Positions 1 through 11,189 of a DNA stretch of 64,000 nucleotides are shown in pieces. Under the pieces are notes generated by a model. It saw only the letters and a program-made list of their open reading frames with translations. It did not search any database and had not been told where the DNA came from. The DNA comes from Gnetum montanum (Eukaryota > Streptophyta > Gnetopsida > Gnetales > Gnetaceae). Both the position numbers and the translations under genes were made by a program. Positions within the stretch are counted from its first letter, which is position 1, and each line of letters begins with the position of its first letter. The DNA is taken from NCBI GenBank assembly GCA_015680685.1, contig MNCI01022636.1, positions 9,923 to 73,922 of the forward strand, in the 5' to 3' direction.

Positions 1-276
1 TGAGGCTTGTTCATGATTGTTGGATCTTTTCTCTTACTCTTCAGCTATCAAGAGGCATTAGATGTTAATTTTGTCTAGGATGTTCACTTATCTTATCATG
101 AACACCTAGTTTTGTAAAGATTGTAAATCCATACACTTGGGCACTCATAGTCTATTTATTCCATTTGAGTCAGTTTGTATGTCAATCAATAATCCCATAC
201 CTGCCCAATATTTTGTAGGGAACTTGTTCCTCATCTTCTTCATTCGAGGACAAGCTTTCATTAAGCTGTGGGGGTA
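1..276 (+). other. 3' internal tail and polypurine tract of an old family E LTR element
   Basis: This stretch leads into the LTR that starts at 277. A segment around 240-262 reads like the tail that often precedes the polypurine tract in plant Gypsy elements. It is followed by the purine-rich run gctgtgggggta (265-276), directly before a TG. No domain can be read further upstream, so the element continues off the left edge. The assignment rests on its position next to a recognisable LTR. Confidence 0.5.
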
Positions 277-1133
277 TGATGAATCACATTTTCAAATGCT
301 CTGATATCAAATAGCCTTAACATCAAGTATCCAATGTCAAAGCCTTGGACACAATGTCAAAAATCCAATATCACGGGGTATATACTGACCTATAAAGATA
401 GTTCTTGGGCTCATGATTTCTAGATAGTCTTTCATAGTTTTTGTCATAGTAGTAAAGCTCTTATAGTTTGTTTTCACCAAAGTTAGCATATTTCTGAGTG
501 CCCACAATAGGAATCTGACTATGTATGAATGTTGTTTTGAACACTAATGTACCGGAGCATAGTAGTGTGATGAGAATAAAAATGAACCCATTTGATAATC
601 CTTGTAGCACTAAGAATAGATTAATATTTCCATTAATGAAATTTATTTTATGCACTTTACTTTATGCATTTAAATTAAGAACTTAATTTCTAGTTGTTAA
701 TGAACACAAGAACAGCTACTTCAAGCATACATATAGTGCTTGGTAACCCAAAAATTCTGAACATTTGGTAGTCCAATAGCACTATGTGTGTTCAAGATGT
801 GTCTGGAAAGTGGGACTGGTACTTGTGTTTGGCTAGCTAGGTAGTAAATGAATAAGATCTTAAATTACTCTACCTTTCATTCTTCTTATAGGTGATTGAA
901 CTTATAAAAAATATAATGATAAAAATTATGTACCTCAATATCACTTAAACCATATCCTTGAGCTTTACAAGTCTAATGGGGAAGACAAAAAATGTTCTCA
1001 ATGCCCATTTCACTTCCTAGAAGAACTAGTGCACCGGAGAACTATAGGTCCATGGAATTCAACCAGATCACACATAAATGCCTTAGTGATTCATATGTTT
1101 GGGCATAGGGGTATCTCACCACTCATTAATAGC
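277..1133 (+). repeat. LTR, old copy of family E (3' LTR)
   Basis: It begins TGATGAATCAC after a polypurine tract and ends ...CACTCATTA. The last 120 bases align with the end of the younger LTR at 49514-50463; both share ccagatca, then taggggtacctcgccactca or a close variant. Other blocks match in the same order, for example the parts around 900-1010 and 50260-50345. A TATA-like tataaag lies at 391, comparable to the TATA at 49598. This copy is much more diverged and A+T-rich than the younger one. The end is taken where similarity stops and integrase-like sequence of family A begins. Confidence 0.6.
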
Positions 1134-1149
1134 CAAATCAATAGGAAAA

Positions 1150-1760
1150 CTTGCTATGTCATGCTAAATATTCTTATACTAATTCTTTTCATGTTGCCAT
1201 TAGTAAAACCCCATTTAAGGAAAATTATGATTTTTTTTCCTAAGATGATAAACAATTTCGAGAGATTTAAGGATCAAGCTCAACTTAATGCTGATTTTGT
1301 ATAAGAGATAAGGGATCTTCATGCACAAGTAAAGAAAAACTTAGAAAAGGAGGCTAAAGAGAAAGTTCTTAAGAGGAATGAGAGTAAGCAAAAGCCTATC
1401 TTTGCTATTGGTGACTTGGTTTGGATTCATTTGAAGAAAAATACATTAAGAGGTATCAACTTCTCCATGTTAAAATCCAAGAATATTGGTACTTTTAGAA
1501 TAAATGGAAAATTTAATGATGGTGCTTTTGAGATCAACTTACCCAATGCTATTGGTATGTGTTTTGTGTTTAATTTTTGAAATCTTATGCATGACCATGG
1601 ACTGGTTGATGATGAAATCATACAAGGTAGCATCAATGATTTTAAGGATTCTATTGATCATTCAAGGCCTTTAATGGAGAGAAGCATGATCGTACTTAAA
1701 TGAAGGAAAAATTTAAACACTTAATGAGTGAAGAGGCATAAGTACTTGATCCACTAGAAG
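1150..1760 (+). pseudogene. Gypsy family A integrase C-terminal fragment
   Basis: This is a decayed integrase end followed by the pre-LTR region. It parallels 19350-19960 almost base for base with few indels. The readable part includes SFLD-like to GDLVWIHLKK (about 1410-1440) and the KL/K-x-IG region of the integrase C-terminal domain, then an ending shared with the copy at 19700-19900. It has stops and frameshifts, so it is not functional. Everything upstream (gag, PR, RT, integrase core) is missing. The left junction abuts the family E LTR, which implies insertion or deletion at about 1134-1150. The LTR of the same family follows at 1877. Confidence 0.75.
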
Positions 1761-1876
1761 GATCAATCCACTAGTGATGCTACATGTATTCATGAGATCA
1801 AACCTGCTAACTAGGTTATCACTTCTATCCCTACTACCTTGTTCACATGAGTTTACTTTTTGAAGGGTGGGAGAGT

Positions 1877-2800
1877 TGATGTAGGGACACCTCTTTTGAT
1901 TTCCTTTTCTCTACATTATAGATGGTTTTTGTAGATTTCAAGCTTTAAGAAGACATCTTGGATATTAATGAGACATCTTAGTAAGAGCTAAGTCTTCATA
2001 GAAGACATTCTAGATGTGGAGAAGAAATCCTAGGTGGAGTGGATATGCCCCATTTTGATGGGAGACATAATAAGGAAGACATACAAACTTTTGGAAGACA
2101 TATCATGTGAGACACTCCAACCCTATAGGAGACATCTCAACTTCCAGGCAGACATCCCCTACTATCCAAAGATGTTTCTCCTGAATGTTGGATTTCTATA
2201 AGAGATGTCTTGAAAAGCCTCATGATGCCTCATATGGCTAGGAAAGCTTCTAAATTTACAATTTCACATTGGGAAATATTTGGGAGAAGATAGAAAAGAT
2301 AGAAATCATGTGAAATCTTTAAGCTGAGATTGGAAAAAGGTTTCTAGATTTATTGGCTTGATTTTTTCATAAATATTATGAATTTTTCATGTTTTTAACA
2401 CACATAATTAGCAAGAGAATGTCATGAGAGCACATTAAGTGAGTGCATGATTGAATTGCACCTCCAAGGTTAATTATATATGCATTGGCATGTGTATTCT
2501 TGTATTCTTTCTTGTGAATTAAGATCTTAGTCCTAAGTTTTGGGAGAGATTATTTTTTAATTTTTCCTTCCATTGAGGACAATTATTATGTGGTTGTAGA
2601 ACCTCATGCTCTATAATATCATTTGAGTATGTTACTGTTTTGGATGTTTTATGTTTACGAAAGAACTATTGTAATCTTCATTTTAATAATTAAAGATAGC
2701 TAGTTTTCTCATTTTCTAACATATTGAATTATCTTTTCATAATATTTGGATTTAGTAGGAATTAAAGATTAAATTAATAGGAGTAATCTTGATCCATTAT
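1877..2800 (+). repeat. LTR of Gypsy family A (copy A1, 3' LTR)
   Basis: It starts TGATGTAGGGACACC after the purine-rich gaagggtgggagagt. It aligns along its length with the LTRs at 13641-14547 (inverted), 14548-15322 and 20064-20985. The first 350 bases carry a cluster of GACATCT-like words in both orientations. Conserved blocks include gagtgcatgattg (about 2440) and gggagagatt (about 2540). The 3' end is approximate because the four copies stop matching around the sequence aaattaatagga. Confidence 0.8.
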
Positions 2801-2824
2801 CATAGATGTTTGCTTAACCTCCAT

Positions 2825-3190
2825 GGTTTGGACATCTTTTCCCTTGAATGCCTTGAAAAGTGAATATTTCCATTACTTGTGTTCCCATTCTCCACATTTG
2901 AAACATTGAATCTTGGATGAGTTTTTGTCTTGATCCTTGCCTCCTTTACCTTGGTCCTTATTTGATTTTTCCTTCTTATTACTCTTCTTTATCTTCTTCT
3001 CATAGCTTTCATTATTGTCTTCAAATTTGGACTTGGATGCCTTCTTTGATTTGGATCCCTTGTCCTTTTCATTTGAAGGTTATTTATTGTTATTCCCATA
3101 TCCTCTTATTTCTCTACCTTGTGTATTGTTGGCACATTTAGACCATTTAATGGAGTAGGCTTTATGAGCTAGATAAGATTCCTTGGCTAA
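2825..3190 (-). pseudogene. Gypsy family A gag fragment, antisense (copy A2)
   Basis: Read on the minus strand, this contains a lysine-rich stretch followed by a CCHC zinc-knuckle relic beginning CFKCGEWEHK. The final Cys is lost and a stop lies inside. It matches the plus-strand gag at about 16310-16520, including the block ggaggcaagg just before the knuckle. It lies immediately downstream of the plus-strand LTR A1 but in the opposite orientation, so it belongs to a different, truncated copy. Confidence 0.65.
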
Positions 3191-4207
3191 CATTGTTCTA
3201 CTTAACATGAAGCTGTGACAAATATAAAGATAGGGTTCATGCTTTATGAGATGGCTTCATAATGGATCAAAATGCAAGAGTGATGGTTCTTGCTACAATA
3301 AATAGGCCTTAGGAACTTGTTGAAGATATCTTACATCAACTCCCTCAATCATTTGAAGTTGGCTTGTTAAACATCTTGGACAAGGAAAAGATTCTAAAAA
3401 TAATATTAAAAGGGAGAAAATGTGGAGGAGAATACTCGCTATGACCATATAGCTAATTTATATGAGGAATATAGTGATCTTGATTTGATAGATGTATGTA
3501 CATAGTTTATATAGCTAGTTTAGAGAATTATTGAACCAAAAATATATTGGATGAGTAAGTTCTGAGGTTCCAAGATCACTTAAATAGATTGATATTGAAA
3601 ATTTTTTATTTAGTACAAAATCATCATGTGTTGCTACATACTTAAGTAGAAAGTAGTTTAATATGTTGCAAGGGTCAAATTATTCAAACAAAGATGTATA
3701 GGCACACCCATACAAATATCTAAGAATATTCAAACATCATCATTGGTAATGTAGTCAAAAACTTTAAGATCCATCTCTAATTTCAATATTTTCATGACCT
3801 ACTCTGATTTAATGAGAGAAACTTCAAAGACCTTGATATCTTATGGCTAAACTGAAAAATACATCTTAAACCCTAGAGCCATACTTGTTACAAGGGTAAT
3901 TATTCTAGAATTCCTTTTGCTTATTCATGGTTCACAGAGTTTTGCTATATAGTCCTTGTAAGCACAATAGCAAGTGCAAATTTTTCTACTCCCAGTTATC
4001 TAGATATGGAAGGGGTAATGATGCCCATCATTAAAAACTAGTATCCATTAATGACAAACTTCATGAAAAATGAGACCATGCATATGATGGTTTTGATCCT
4101 CTAAAGTCCATTCTACAAAAAGAAAATTCCTATGAAGAAAATAGGAAAAATTTATTTATCAATCTATGATCAAGATTTCATGTGAGGAAGGTATCTCAAC
4201 TTGGCAG
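3191..4207. other. Unassigned A+T-rich sequence
   Basis: No domain, LTR end or long reading frame could be recognised on either strand. A short phase around 3265-3330 reads openly on the plus strand but resembles nothing I can name. It is probably decayed retrotransposon interior between copy A2 and the Copia tail at 4208. Confidence 0.4.
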
Positions 4208-4459
4208 AAGTTTTCTCATATTTAGTTTGTGCATACAGTTAATAAGGAAAATTCACATATGGAAGGACCTAGAGTGGACATTGGGTTTATTCATAAAATT
4301 TACTTATGGTATAAGAAATTAAGTTTGGAAGATAATACATTGTGATACATGGAAGATAATACTCACATTCAGAGGAACTATCACGATGACTCATGTATTC
4401 ATCTCTTGAAATTTTGATTTGATGGATATTAATTTAAATATGGAGACTAAGTAGGAGAA
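4208..4459 (+). repeat. Copia family B 3' internal tail, extra copy
   Basis: This 252-bp block aligns with 10260-10509, the segment between RNase H and the 3' LTR of the Copia element. Both copies end in a purine-rich run (ctaagtaggagaa here) and are followed by the 467-bp LTR. Finding the tail upstream of the 5' LTR suggests a second, truncated Copia copy sharing this LTR. Alternatively, the true LTR is about 719 bp and includes this block. The polypurine-like end favours the first reading. Confidence 0.65.
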
Positions 4460-4926
4460 TGTAATCACTTATGGGAAAACTGAAGGTTTGTAATGGTTCC
4501 AAAAATGTGACCATCATGGGGAAACCAACAATTTGTAAAGGTTTCATAAAAGTGACCATTATGGAAAAATCAACAATTTGTAATAGTTAGCACAAGAGTG
4601 ATCTCATATTCAACATTTAAATTAAAAGTTTGGTAATTGATATTTTTCTAGCCTATAAAATGTTCTTGATGGGAGAACAAAGGAACTGGAAGAAATCACG
4701 ATAGTGTTATAGTTTTGGTCCCTAGCAGAAATGCTTAGAGTTTTCATACACCATTATTGTTAAGCATTGGTGTGATAGAAGAATCAAAACACTCACCGCA
4801 ACATGTTTAGGAAAATGCATTAATGGCTAGAGGTCAATTTTGATTTGTTTCTACATCTTTGATTCGTTGTGTAATTTGGTTATTGTGTCATCTATCCAAC
4901 ATTTTCTGCATAATTTTTTTCCAACA
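4460..4926 (+). repeat. 5' LTR of Copia family B
   Basis: It starts TGTAATCAC and ends ...ttttttCCAACA, with TG...CA termini. It aligns end to end with 10510-10976 at the same length. A tataaaatg motif at about 4655 is a candidate TATA box. It is followed at once by an iMet-like primer-binding site. Confidence 0.85.
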
Positions 4927-4946
4927 TTTGATATCAAAGCATGGTT
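4927..4946 (+). other. Primer-binding site, initiator-Met tRNA type
   Basis: The sequence tttgatatcaaagcatggtt follows the LTR end directly. It resembles the usual plant Copia site TGGTATCAGAGC, with two or three changes consistent with G-to-A decay. Confidence 0.75.
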
Positions 4947-6170
4947 TGGTCTCTATTTTGATGCTTAATTGTATTTGTTTTGCTAGTCTTATAATGATGT
5001 TAAACTAGGGTGGAGTTTTCATATGTTAATGGTGTTAAACTAGGGAAAGTTTAAGTTAATTCAGTTATTCATTAGAAAAATTTTATTATGGAATTATGTA
5101 TGGAACTTGATTTTGAATTTTCCATATATGAAAAAATTAATAAATGTTTTAAAATAGATATTTGGCTTATGGAGTGGTGCTTATCTTGGAGTTTATAGTA
5201 TTCTGGATAGTTGGGTATTTTTATCTCCTCTACTTTTTTTTCACTTTGAAAACACTATCACAAATGTTTATGGGATGGAGGATCCAAACAAGAGGGAGTA
5301 GGTGGTGAGGTGCTTTGGCCTCTATCCTTTGAAGATAGGCTAAGAAAGGTCCCTGGGCCACATGGTAGAAAGTGCCCCACTTACAAGGATGAAACCCATG
5401 CTTTAGAAAAACAACCAATAAGGCTAAGATATGTGTGAATTAGCCTCTATTTTCCCTACATGGGCTCTCTATTCCCAGTATAGCTTCTACATTATTGTTT
5501 GTATTTTTTAATAGGATACCTCAATCACATAACCTTTATATTGATAGCCACATCTATGTTATAGTATTAGAATAAAGTTTATTATCATTAATATTTCTAA
5601 AATAACTCATGTTTATTGCCATATTAATGTTAGAATTTGGTAATTTGTTTTAGAAATAATTAATTTTATGCATATTTTTTGTATATATCTATAAAGTGAC
5701 ATATTGATATATGCATAGTTTTTCTGCATAAAAATTATTACTAGTGATCTATATAATTTGGTATAATTAGAGACTAGCCACAACATCTTTAATTGTGCAA
5801 AATTATATATTAGAAACTTTAGATCACATAGGGTAAATAAACATTAAATTGTGATTAATTATATCTAATATAATAGATTTTATCCCACTAGAATTTTTGT
5901 TATATCTAATATGATTAATCAGGATGATGTATTAAATTGTTTTTCTTAATTTTCCCACATAGATTAAGAAAAGGGATATAATTTAATAGTTTTATCATAA
6001 GCATATATGAATATTTTTGAAATAAAATTTAGCTCACATGTAATTTTATGTCATTTGATTCATAGTTTTGCATTATTTACATTGGTAAACATGTCATATA
6101 GTATTTTAACATCAAGTTTAGTGACATAAGCATGGTTTAATTTATACAATTATAAAACTTGTGAACTACT
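4947..6170 (+). other. Copia leader region, no recognisable coding sequence
   Basis: This is the A+T-rich interior between the primer-binding site and gag. Nothing protein-like was recognised on the plus strand. A 62-codon open frame on the minus strand at 5230-5418 has no visible domain and is probably chance. The leader is long for a Copia element, so it may hold a further small insertion that I could not delimit. Confidence 0.5.
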
Positions 6171-6174
6171 CTAA

Positions 6175-6930
6175 ATTTAGATGTGACATTCTTAAATTAA
6201 AGGGTGATAATTATAATGTGTGGAGAGAGAGGATTCTCCTTCATTTAAGCTGAATGGACATTGACTATGCTATTTGTAAGAATGAGCCACCTGCCATTAT
6301 GGGAACTAGTCAACTAGATGATGTTGGTTCTTATGAAAAAAAAGAGTGATCTAATCATGTTTGTGTCATGCTCATAAAGACCAAGATCTTGGTTGGTATG
6401 CATGGTTCATTGGAACAATATGAAAATGTGCAAGATTTGATGAAGGTAATTGATGAACAATTTGAGTCATTAGATAAGGCTTTGGTAGCATCTTAAATTT
6501 TCATCCGTGAAGCTCATCAAAATTCATGATGTACATGAACACATCATGCAAATGAGGAATATAGCAGCTCAGCTGAAAACACTTGAGGTTAAGATGTTAG
6601 ATTCTTTTCTTGTGCACTACATCTTGAACACACTCCCACAATAATATGAACCCTTTAAGATTTGTTATAATATATATAGAGAAAAATGATCAATTAATGA
6701 TCTAATGATCATTTTTGTACAAGAAGAGGGTAGACTTTCTATGGAAGTGGGAGAGAGTTTGCATATCTCTACACAAGAAATGAATAAGGGGCAAGTCAAA
6801 AATAAGTGGAAAAGCAAACTACCTACACAAGTTGATATTAAGAAGGAATCTAGATTCTTTTTCTTCTAGAAGAAAATACATATAAAGAAGGATTATCCTA
6901 AATATCAAAAATGGCTTGAAAAGAAAGGTA
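6175..6930 (+). pseudogene. Copia gag relic
   Basis: Translation opens with a copia-type gag start that includes LKGDNYNVWRERILLHL (about 6200-6250), then a Q-F-SLDKAL-like helix region near 6455-6490. A zinc-knuckle relic follows near 6850-6910: the segment still reads KKIHIKKDYPKYQKW, but the cysteines have become Phe, stop or Tyr. There are several frameshifts and stops. In an intact element this protein forms the virus-like particle. Confidence 0.8.
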
Positions 6931-7530
6931 CTCAATTTTCACTTATTTTATTTGAATCTAATATTGTTGATGTTGGCCATAACAAATGGTGGATTGACTT
7001 CAATTCTACAATCCATGTTACTAATTTCTTGTAGCCTAAGTAGGCTAGTGGGAAGTGAGTTGTGCATCTATTCAGGAAAAAAGATGTGCTCACATGTGGA
7101 GGTAGTTAAAACATGCAAATTATTTTTAAGTAGAGGTTTTGTTTGAGTTGAAAAAGACATTTTATATTTCAAGTTTTTTTAGGAATTTAATTTTTATAAC
7201 AAGGTTTGTATCATTGGGATTTTCCTTTAATTTTTCAAACACTATATTTAGTTCATATTATAGATCTAAACTTATTGAAAATGGTACATTAACAAATGGT
7301 ATTTTAAAAATTAGTTTACAAAATAAAACTTCTTATACTTCTTTCCATGTTCATGATAGTGTTGGTGTTAAGATATGTGTTATGAATGGAGAATCCTGTA
7401 TGTTATGAAATCATAGATTAAAACATATCTCTATTGACAGAATAAAGAGATTAGCAAATGATGGAGTACTTAGTACCCTAGATTTTACTGACTTTGACAC
7501 TTGTGTAGACTGTATAAAGGGAAATTAGAT
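6931..7530 (+). pseudogene. Copia protease and GAG-pre-integrase relic
   Basis: The protease start is visible as KWWIDFNST (about 6985-7010), where an intact Copia protease has W-x-D-S-G-A. The G and A are lost while the Asp remains. The following half shows several frameshifts. Near 7430-7530 comes the pre-integrase region, with D-R-I-K-R-L followed by CVDCIKGK, the usual Cys-x2-Cys-x-x-GK signature before the integrase. Multiple stops show it is inactive. Confidence 0.75.
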
Positions 7531-8240
7531 CAATATGTCAAAGAAAGGTGACAAGAGGAGTTTAAAGATATTAGAGATCATACATATAGATATTTGTAGT
7601 CTAGATATCGACTGGTATGGTCAAAGGTATTTCATTACTTTTATCAATGACTACTCATGATATATGTATCTATACCTACTTCATAATAAGAACAAAGCTT
7701 TAGATGCCTTTAAGGTTTTTAAGGCTAAAGTAGAGAAACAGTGTGGCAAGAAAATAAAGATAATGAGGTCTGATAGAGATGGTGAATACTATGGTAGATA
7801 TATTGATGATGGACAAGCACTTGGTCCATTTTCTAAGTTTCTTCAAGAGCATGGGATTATTGCCCAATACACTATGTGCGGTTCTCTAGACTAGAATGGT
7901 GTGGCAAAAAGAAGAAACCAAACATTATTGGGCATGGTGCAGATTATGATTAGTAGCTCCAAGCTTCCTAAGTCCTTATGGAGTAAAGCTTTCAAGATGG
8001 CTATGTATATATTAATTCAAGTTCCAACAAAGGTNCAAGGTTTTTTTAAAGACATCATTTGAATTATGGAAAATTTGGAAACTGAGTTTGTGACATATAT
8101 GTGTTTTGGGATGCCTACCTATATAAAGTAAAAGTTTGTAATCCATAAGAAAAGAAGCTATACCCAAGGACCATAAGTGGGTATTTCATTGGATATGTCA
8201 AACGATCTAAGGGATATAAATTTTATTGTCCATCACATAC
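7531..8240 (+). pseudogene. Copia integrase relic
   Basis: The core is readable in one frame with few stops. The first catalytic Asp lies at 7589-7591 (HIDICSLD). The second lies at 7772-7774 (MRSDRDGEYY). The third acidic residue should be Glu in NGVAERRN, but here codon 7907-7909 is aaa, giving NGVAKRRN, and a stop sits just before it. The GKKIKIMRSD spacing is typical of Copia. Loss of the Glu alone would disable strand transfer. Confidence 0.85.
8035..8035. other. Ambiguous base (N)
   Basis: A single n is present inside the integrase relic. A second ambiguous base lies at 33913. They mark low-confidence or polymorphic assembly positions and have no biological meaning by themselves. Confidence 0.95.
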
Positions 8241-8250
8241 TACTAGGTTT

Positions 8251-9490
8251 GTGGAATCAAGAAATGCTAAATTTCTTGAGAATGACTTGATTAGCAAGAG
8301 TAATCAATCTTGGAACACTATCCTAGAGAAAGATCATGTCAATGCCCAACCCTCAACTTCAAGTGAAAGATTGATTATTATACACAACACACCTAAAGCA
8401 CAAATGTGTGATGAACAACAACCAATCATTGAAGTTCCACAAACTACTAATCAAGAAGTAGTAGATCCAGGTGAATAAAAGATACCAAAACTTATTAAAT
8501 AGCCTATTGAACATCATGCTTTTCAAGAGAAAGATGAACCAACATTAAGAAAAATCTACTAGAGTAAGATGGTCAATAATTCCTAGTGACTATATAGTGT
8601 ATCTACAAGAGTCTAACTATAACATAGGAGCCAAAAATAATCTCAAAATATTTTTACAAGCTAGGAGTTGTAAGGAATCTAACAGGTGGTATGCTGTCAT
8701 GAAAGATCAGATGAACTGTATGTCATCTAATCAAGTCTGGAATCTTATCAAGTTTCATGATGGTGTAAAAACCATTGGATGCAAATGGGTCTTCAAGACA
8801 AATAAAGACTCATTAGGCAACATTGAAAGATATAATGCAAGACTTGTTGCTAAAGGATTCACTCAGAGAGAGGGAATAGATTACACTAAGACATTTTCTC
8901 CTATATCTAAGAAGGACTCTCTTCATGTGATTATGGAATTGGTTGCCCATTTTTATTTCAAATTACATCAGATGGATGTAAAAATGGCATTCCTCAATGG
9001 TGATCTAATGGAAGATTTTTAGATGAAACAACCTAAAGGATCTTCCTCTAGTGGTGGTAAGTACTTGATATGCAAGCTCAAGAAATCCATATATGGATTG
9101 AAATAGGCATTGTATCGATGGTATTTAAAATTCATGATGTCGTCACTTCATTTGGTTTTGAAGAGAACATAATGCATCAATGTATAGACTAGAAGGTCAA
9201 TGGGAGCAAAATCTGGTTCCTTTTCCTATATGTGGATGATATCCTTCTTGTGCCCAATGATAATGGATTCTATATGAGGTAAATAAATTTCTCTCTAAGA
9301 ACTTTAACATGAAGGATATGGGTGAGGCATCTTATGCCATTGGCATGAAGATCCGTTGGGACAAATCTAGATGTATTTTGGGATTTTCACATGAAACCTA
9401 TATCAATAAAGTTTTAGAGAGGTTTTGGATGAAAGATTATTCACCTAGTATAGCACTCATTGTGAAGGGTGACAGGTTCAATTTGAAATA
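8251..9490 (+). pseudogene. Copia reverse transcriptase relic
   Basis: After a linker (8251-8590), the Copia RT domain begins. It shows W-x-x-A-M-x-x-E-like residues near 8690, then NQVWNLIK, GCKWVFKTNKD, YNARLVAKGFTQ and the MDVKMAFLNGDL motif near 8970-9000. The catalytic box YVDD is intact at 9229-9240 (tatgtggatgat). A frameshift after about 9022 separates the fingers and palm segments, and several stops occur. Residues MKDMGEASYAIGMKI (about 9309-9353) are the conserved run after the palm. Confidence 0.88.
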
Positions 9491-10160
9491 GTTCCCAATG
9501 AATGATTTAGAGAAAATAAAAATGAGCAACATTTCATATGCTTCAGCTATTGGAAGCCTAATCTATGCTTAGGTCTACATAAGACCTAACATTGCATTTT
9601 CTATGTGAATGTTGGATAGATATCAAAGTAATCTAGGCATTGACCAGTGGAGGGATATAAAGAAACTGATGAGGTACCTTCAAGGTACAAAAGATTACAT
9701 GCTTATGTATAGACAAAGTAACAATCTAGAGGTGATTGGCTACTTTGATTCAAACTTTTCTGGCTATGTTGATTTAAGAAAATCAACATCTAGTTATGTT
9801 TTTATGTTGGTTGGAGACATTGTGTCCTAGAGAAGTGGAAAGTAAACCTTGGTCACTACTTCCACAATGAAGGCAAAGTTCATTTCCTATTTTGAGACTA
9901 CTTCACATGGTGTATGGTCAAAGAGTTTCATTTCAGACCTTAGAATTATAGATTCTATATATAGGTCATTAAGAATGTTTTATGAAAATTCAGCTTTTGT
10001 CTTTATGGTTGAGAATAATAATAGTGGTAATCAAAGTAAATGCATCGATAGAAACTACTTATCCATAAGGGAACATGTTAAGAAAAAAAAAGACATCATT
10101 GAGAATATAAGCACTAAATTGATGATAGCTAATCCTTTGACAAAAGGATTTCCATGAAAA
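9491..10160 (+). pseudogene. Copia RNase H relic
   Basis: The Copia RNase H signature is readable: GYFDSNFSGYVDLRKSTSSY (about 9735-9795), then a W-x-S-x-K-Q-T-like turn. Next comes TTSTMKAKF where functional copies have a conserved Glu (STEAEY); the Glu is lost. The C-terminus includes HVKKKKDIIENI and ANPLTKGFP (about 10070-10155), the normal end of Copia polyproteins. It has several stops. Confidence 0.86.
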
Positions 10161-10259
10161 TTATTTAATGATCATGTAGTTCAGATGGGACTTGGTTCCA
10201 TTCTGTAATTTGTACAAAAATTTTTACAGTTTTCATGAAAACTCTTATTCAATTGTGAT

Positions 10260-10509
10260 GTTTTCTCATATTTAGATTGTGCATACAATTATTAGAGAAG
10301 ATTCACATATGGTATGACCTAAAATGAACATTGGGTTTATTCATAAAGCTGAGTTGCCATATAAGTAATTAAATTTAAGAGATAATACATTGTAATACAT
10401 AGAAGCCAAGACTCACATTCAGAGCAATTATCACCATGATTTATGTATTCATCTCTTGAAATTTGGATTTTATTGATATTAATTTAAATATGGAGACAAA
10501 GTGTAAAAA
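10260..10509 (+). repeat. Copia 3' internal tail and polypurine tract
   Basis: This segment lies between RNase H and the 3' LTR and is duplicated at 4208-4459. It ends in the purine-rich gacaaagtgtaaaaa just before the LTR start TGTAAC. This tract is more decayed than the left copy (gactaagtaggagaa). Confidence 0.7.
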
Positions 10510-10976
10510 TGTAACTATTTAAAAGAAAATCGATGGTTTGTAATAGTTTCATAAATGTGACCGCTACAGGAAAACTAATGGTTTGTAATGGTTCCGTAAA
10601 AGTGACCATTATGGGAAAATCAATGGTTTGTAATAGTTACCACAAGAGTGGTCTCATATTTACCATTTAAACTAAAACTTTGTTAATTGACATTTTTCTA
10701 GCCTATAAAATTTTCTTAATGGAAGAAAAAAGGCACTAGAAGAAATCACGACAATGTTACAATTTTGGTCCCTATCATAAATGCTCAGAGTCTACATACA
10801 CCATCATTGTTGAACGTTGATGTGATAGAATAATCAAAACACTCACAAAGAAAAGTCCAAACAAAGGCAACAATGGCTAGTGGTTAGTTTTGATTTATTT
10901 CTGCATCTTTGATTCCTTATGCAATTCTGTTATTGTGTCATCTAACCTATGTTTTCTACATAATTTTTTTCCAACA
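10510..10976 (+). repeat. 3' LTR of Copia family B
   Basis: It starts TGTAACTATT and ends ...ttttttCCAACA, matching 4460-4926 over the full 467 bp. It contains tataaaatt (about 10706) and blocks shared with the 5' LTR, for example gaagaaatcacga (about 10739). Confidence 0.85.
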
Positions 10977-11125
10977 TCACAATTTTGATAGATAGTCAAA
11001 CGTTTTGGGCTTAAAGGATAATATATTCTTATTAACCTATGTTTTCTACATAATTTTTTTTCCAACATCACAATTCTGATAGATACTCACAGTTTTTGGG
11101 CTTTAAGGATAATATATTCTTATTA
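10944..11125 (+). repeat. Tandem duplication (about 90 bp, two units) spanning the LTR end
   Basis: Units start at 10944 and 11034 with aacctatgttttctacataa. Each unit contains the last 33 bases of the LTR plus about 57 bases of flanking DNA. The copies differ at only a few positions, far fewer than the two LTRs do, so the duplication postdates the Copia insertion. Confidence 0.85.
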
Positions 11126-11189
11126 AGAAATTAAAATTAAAAATTTATTAATATTTAAAAGGAATGAAAAATTATGGGAAACTTGTTCA

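Larger units (their letters stand above)
4460..10976 (+). mobile_element. Ty1/Copia LTR retrotransposon, degenerate (family B)
   Basis: Two LTRs of equal length (467 bp) flank an interior with an iMet-type primer-binding site and domains in Copia order: gag, protease, integrase, RT, RNase H. Every domain carries stops and frameshifts, so the element cannot be autonomous. LTR divergence is considerable, which points to an old insertion. No clear target-site duplication can be named, because the left flank is a copy of the element's own 3' tail and the right LTR end lies in a tandem duplication. Confidence 0.88.

Noticed and set aside
2917-3141. Plus-strand ORF rich in Ser/Leu/Tyr as a gene
   Set aside because: The complement carries the family A gag lysine-rich region and zinc knuckle, so the minus strand is the coding one.
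5230-5418. Minus-strand ORF in the Copia leader
   Set aside because: It has no recognisable domain, no start context or splice signals, and its length is within what chance allows.
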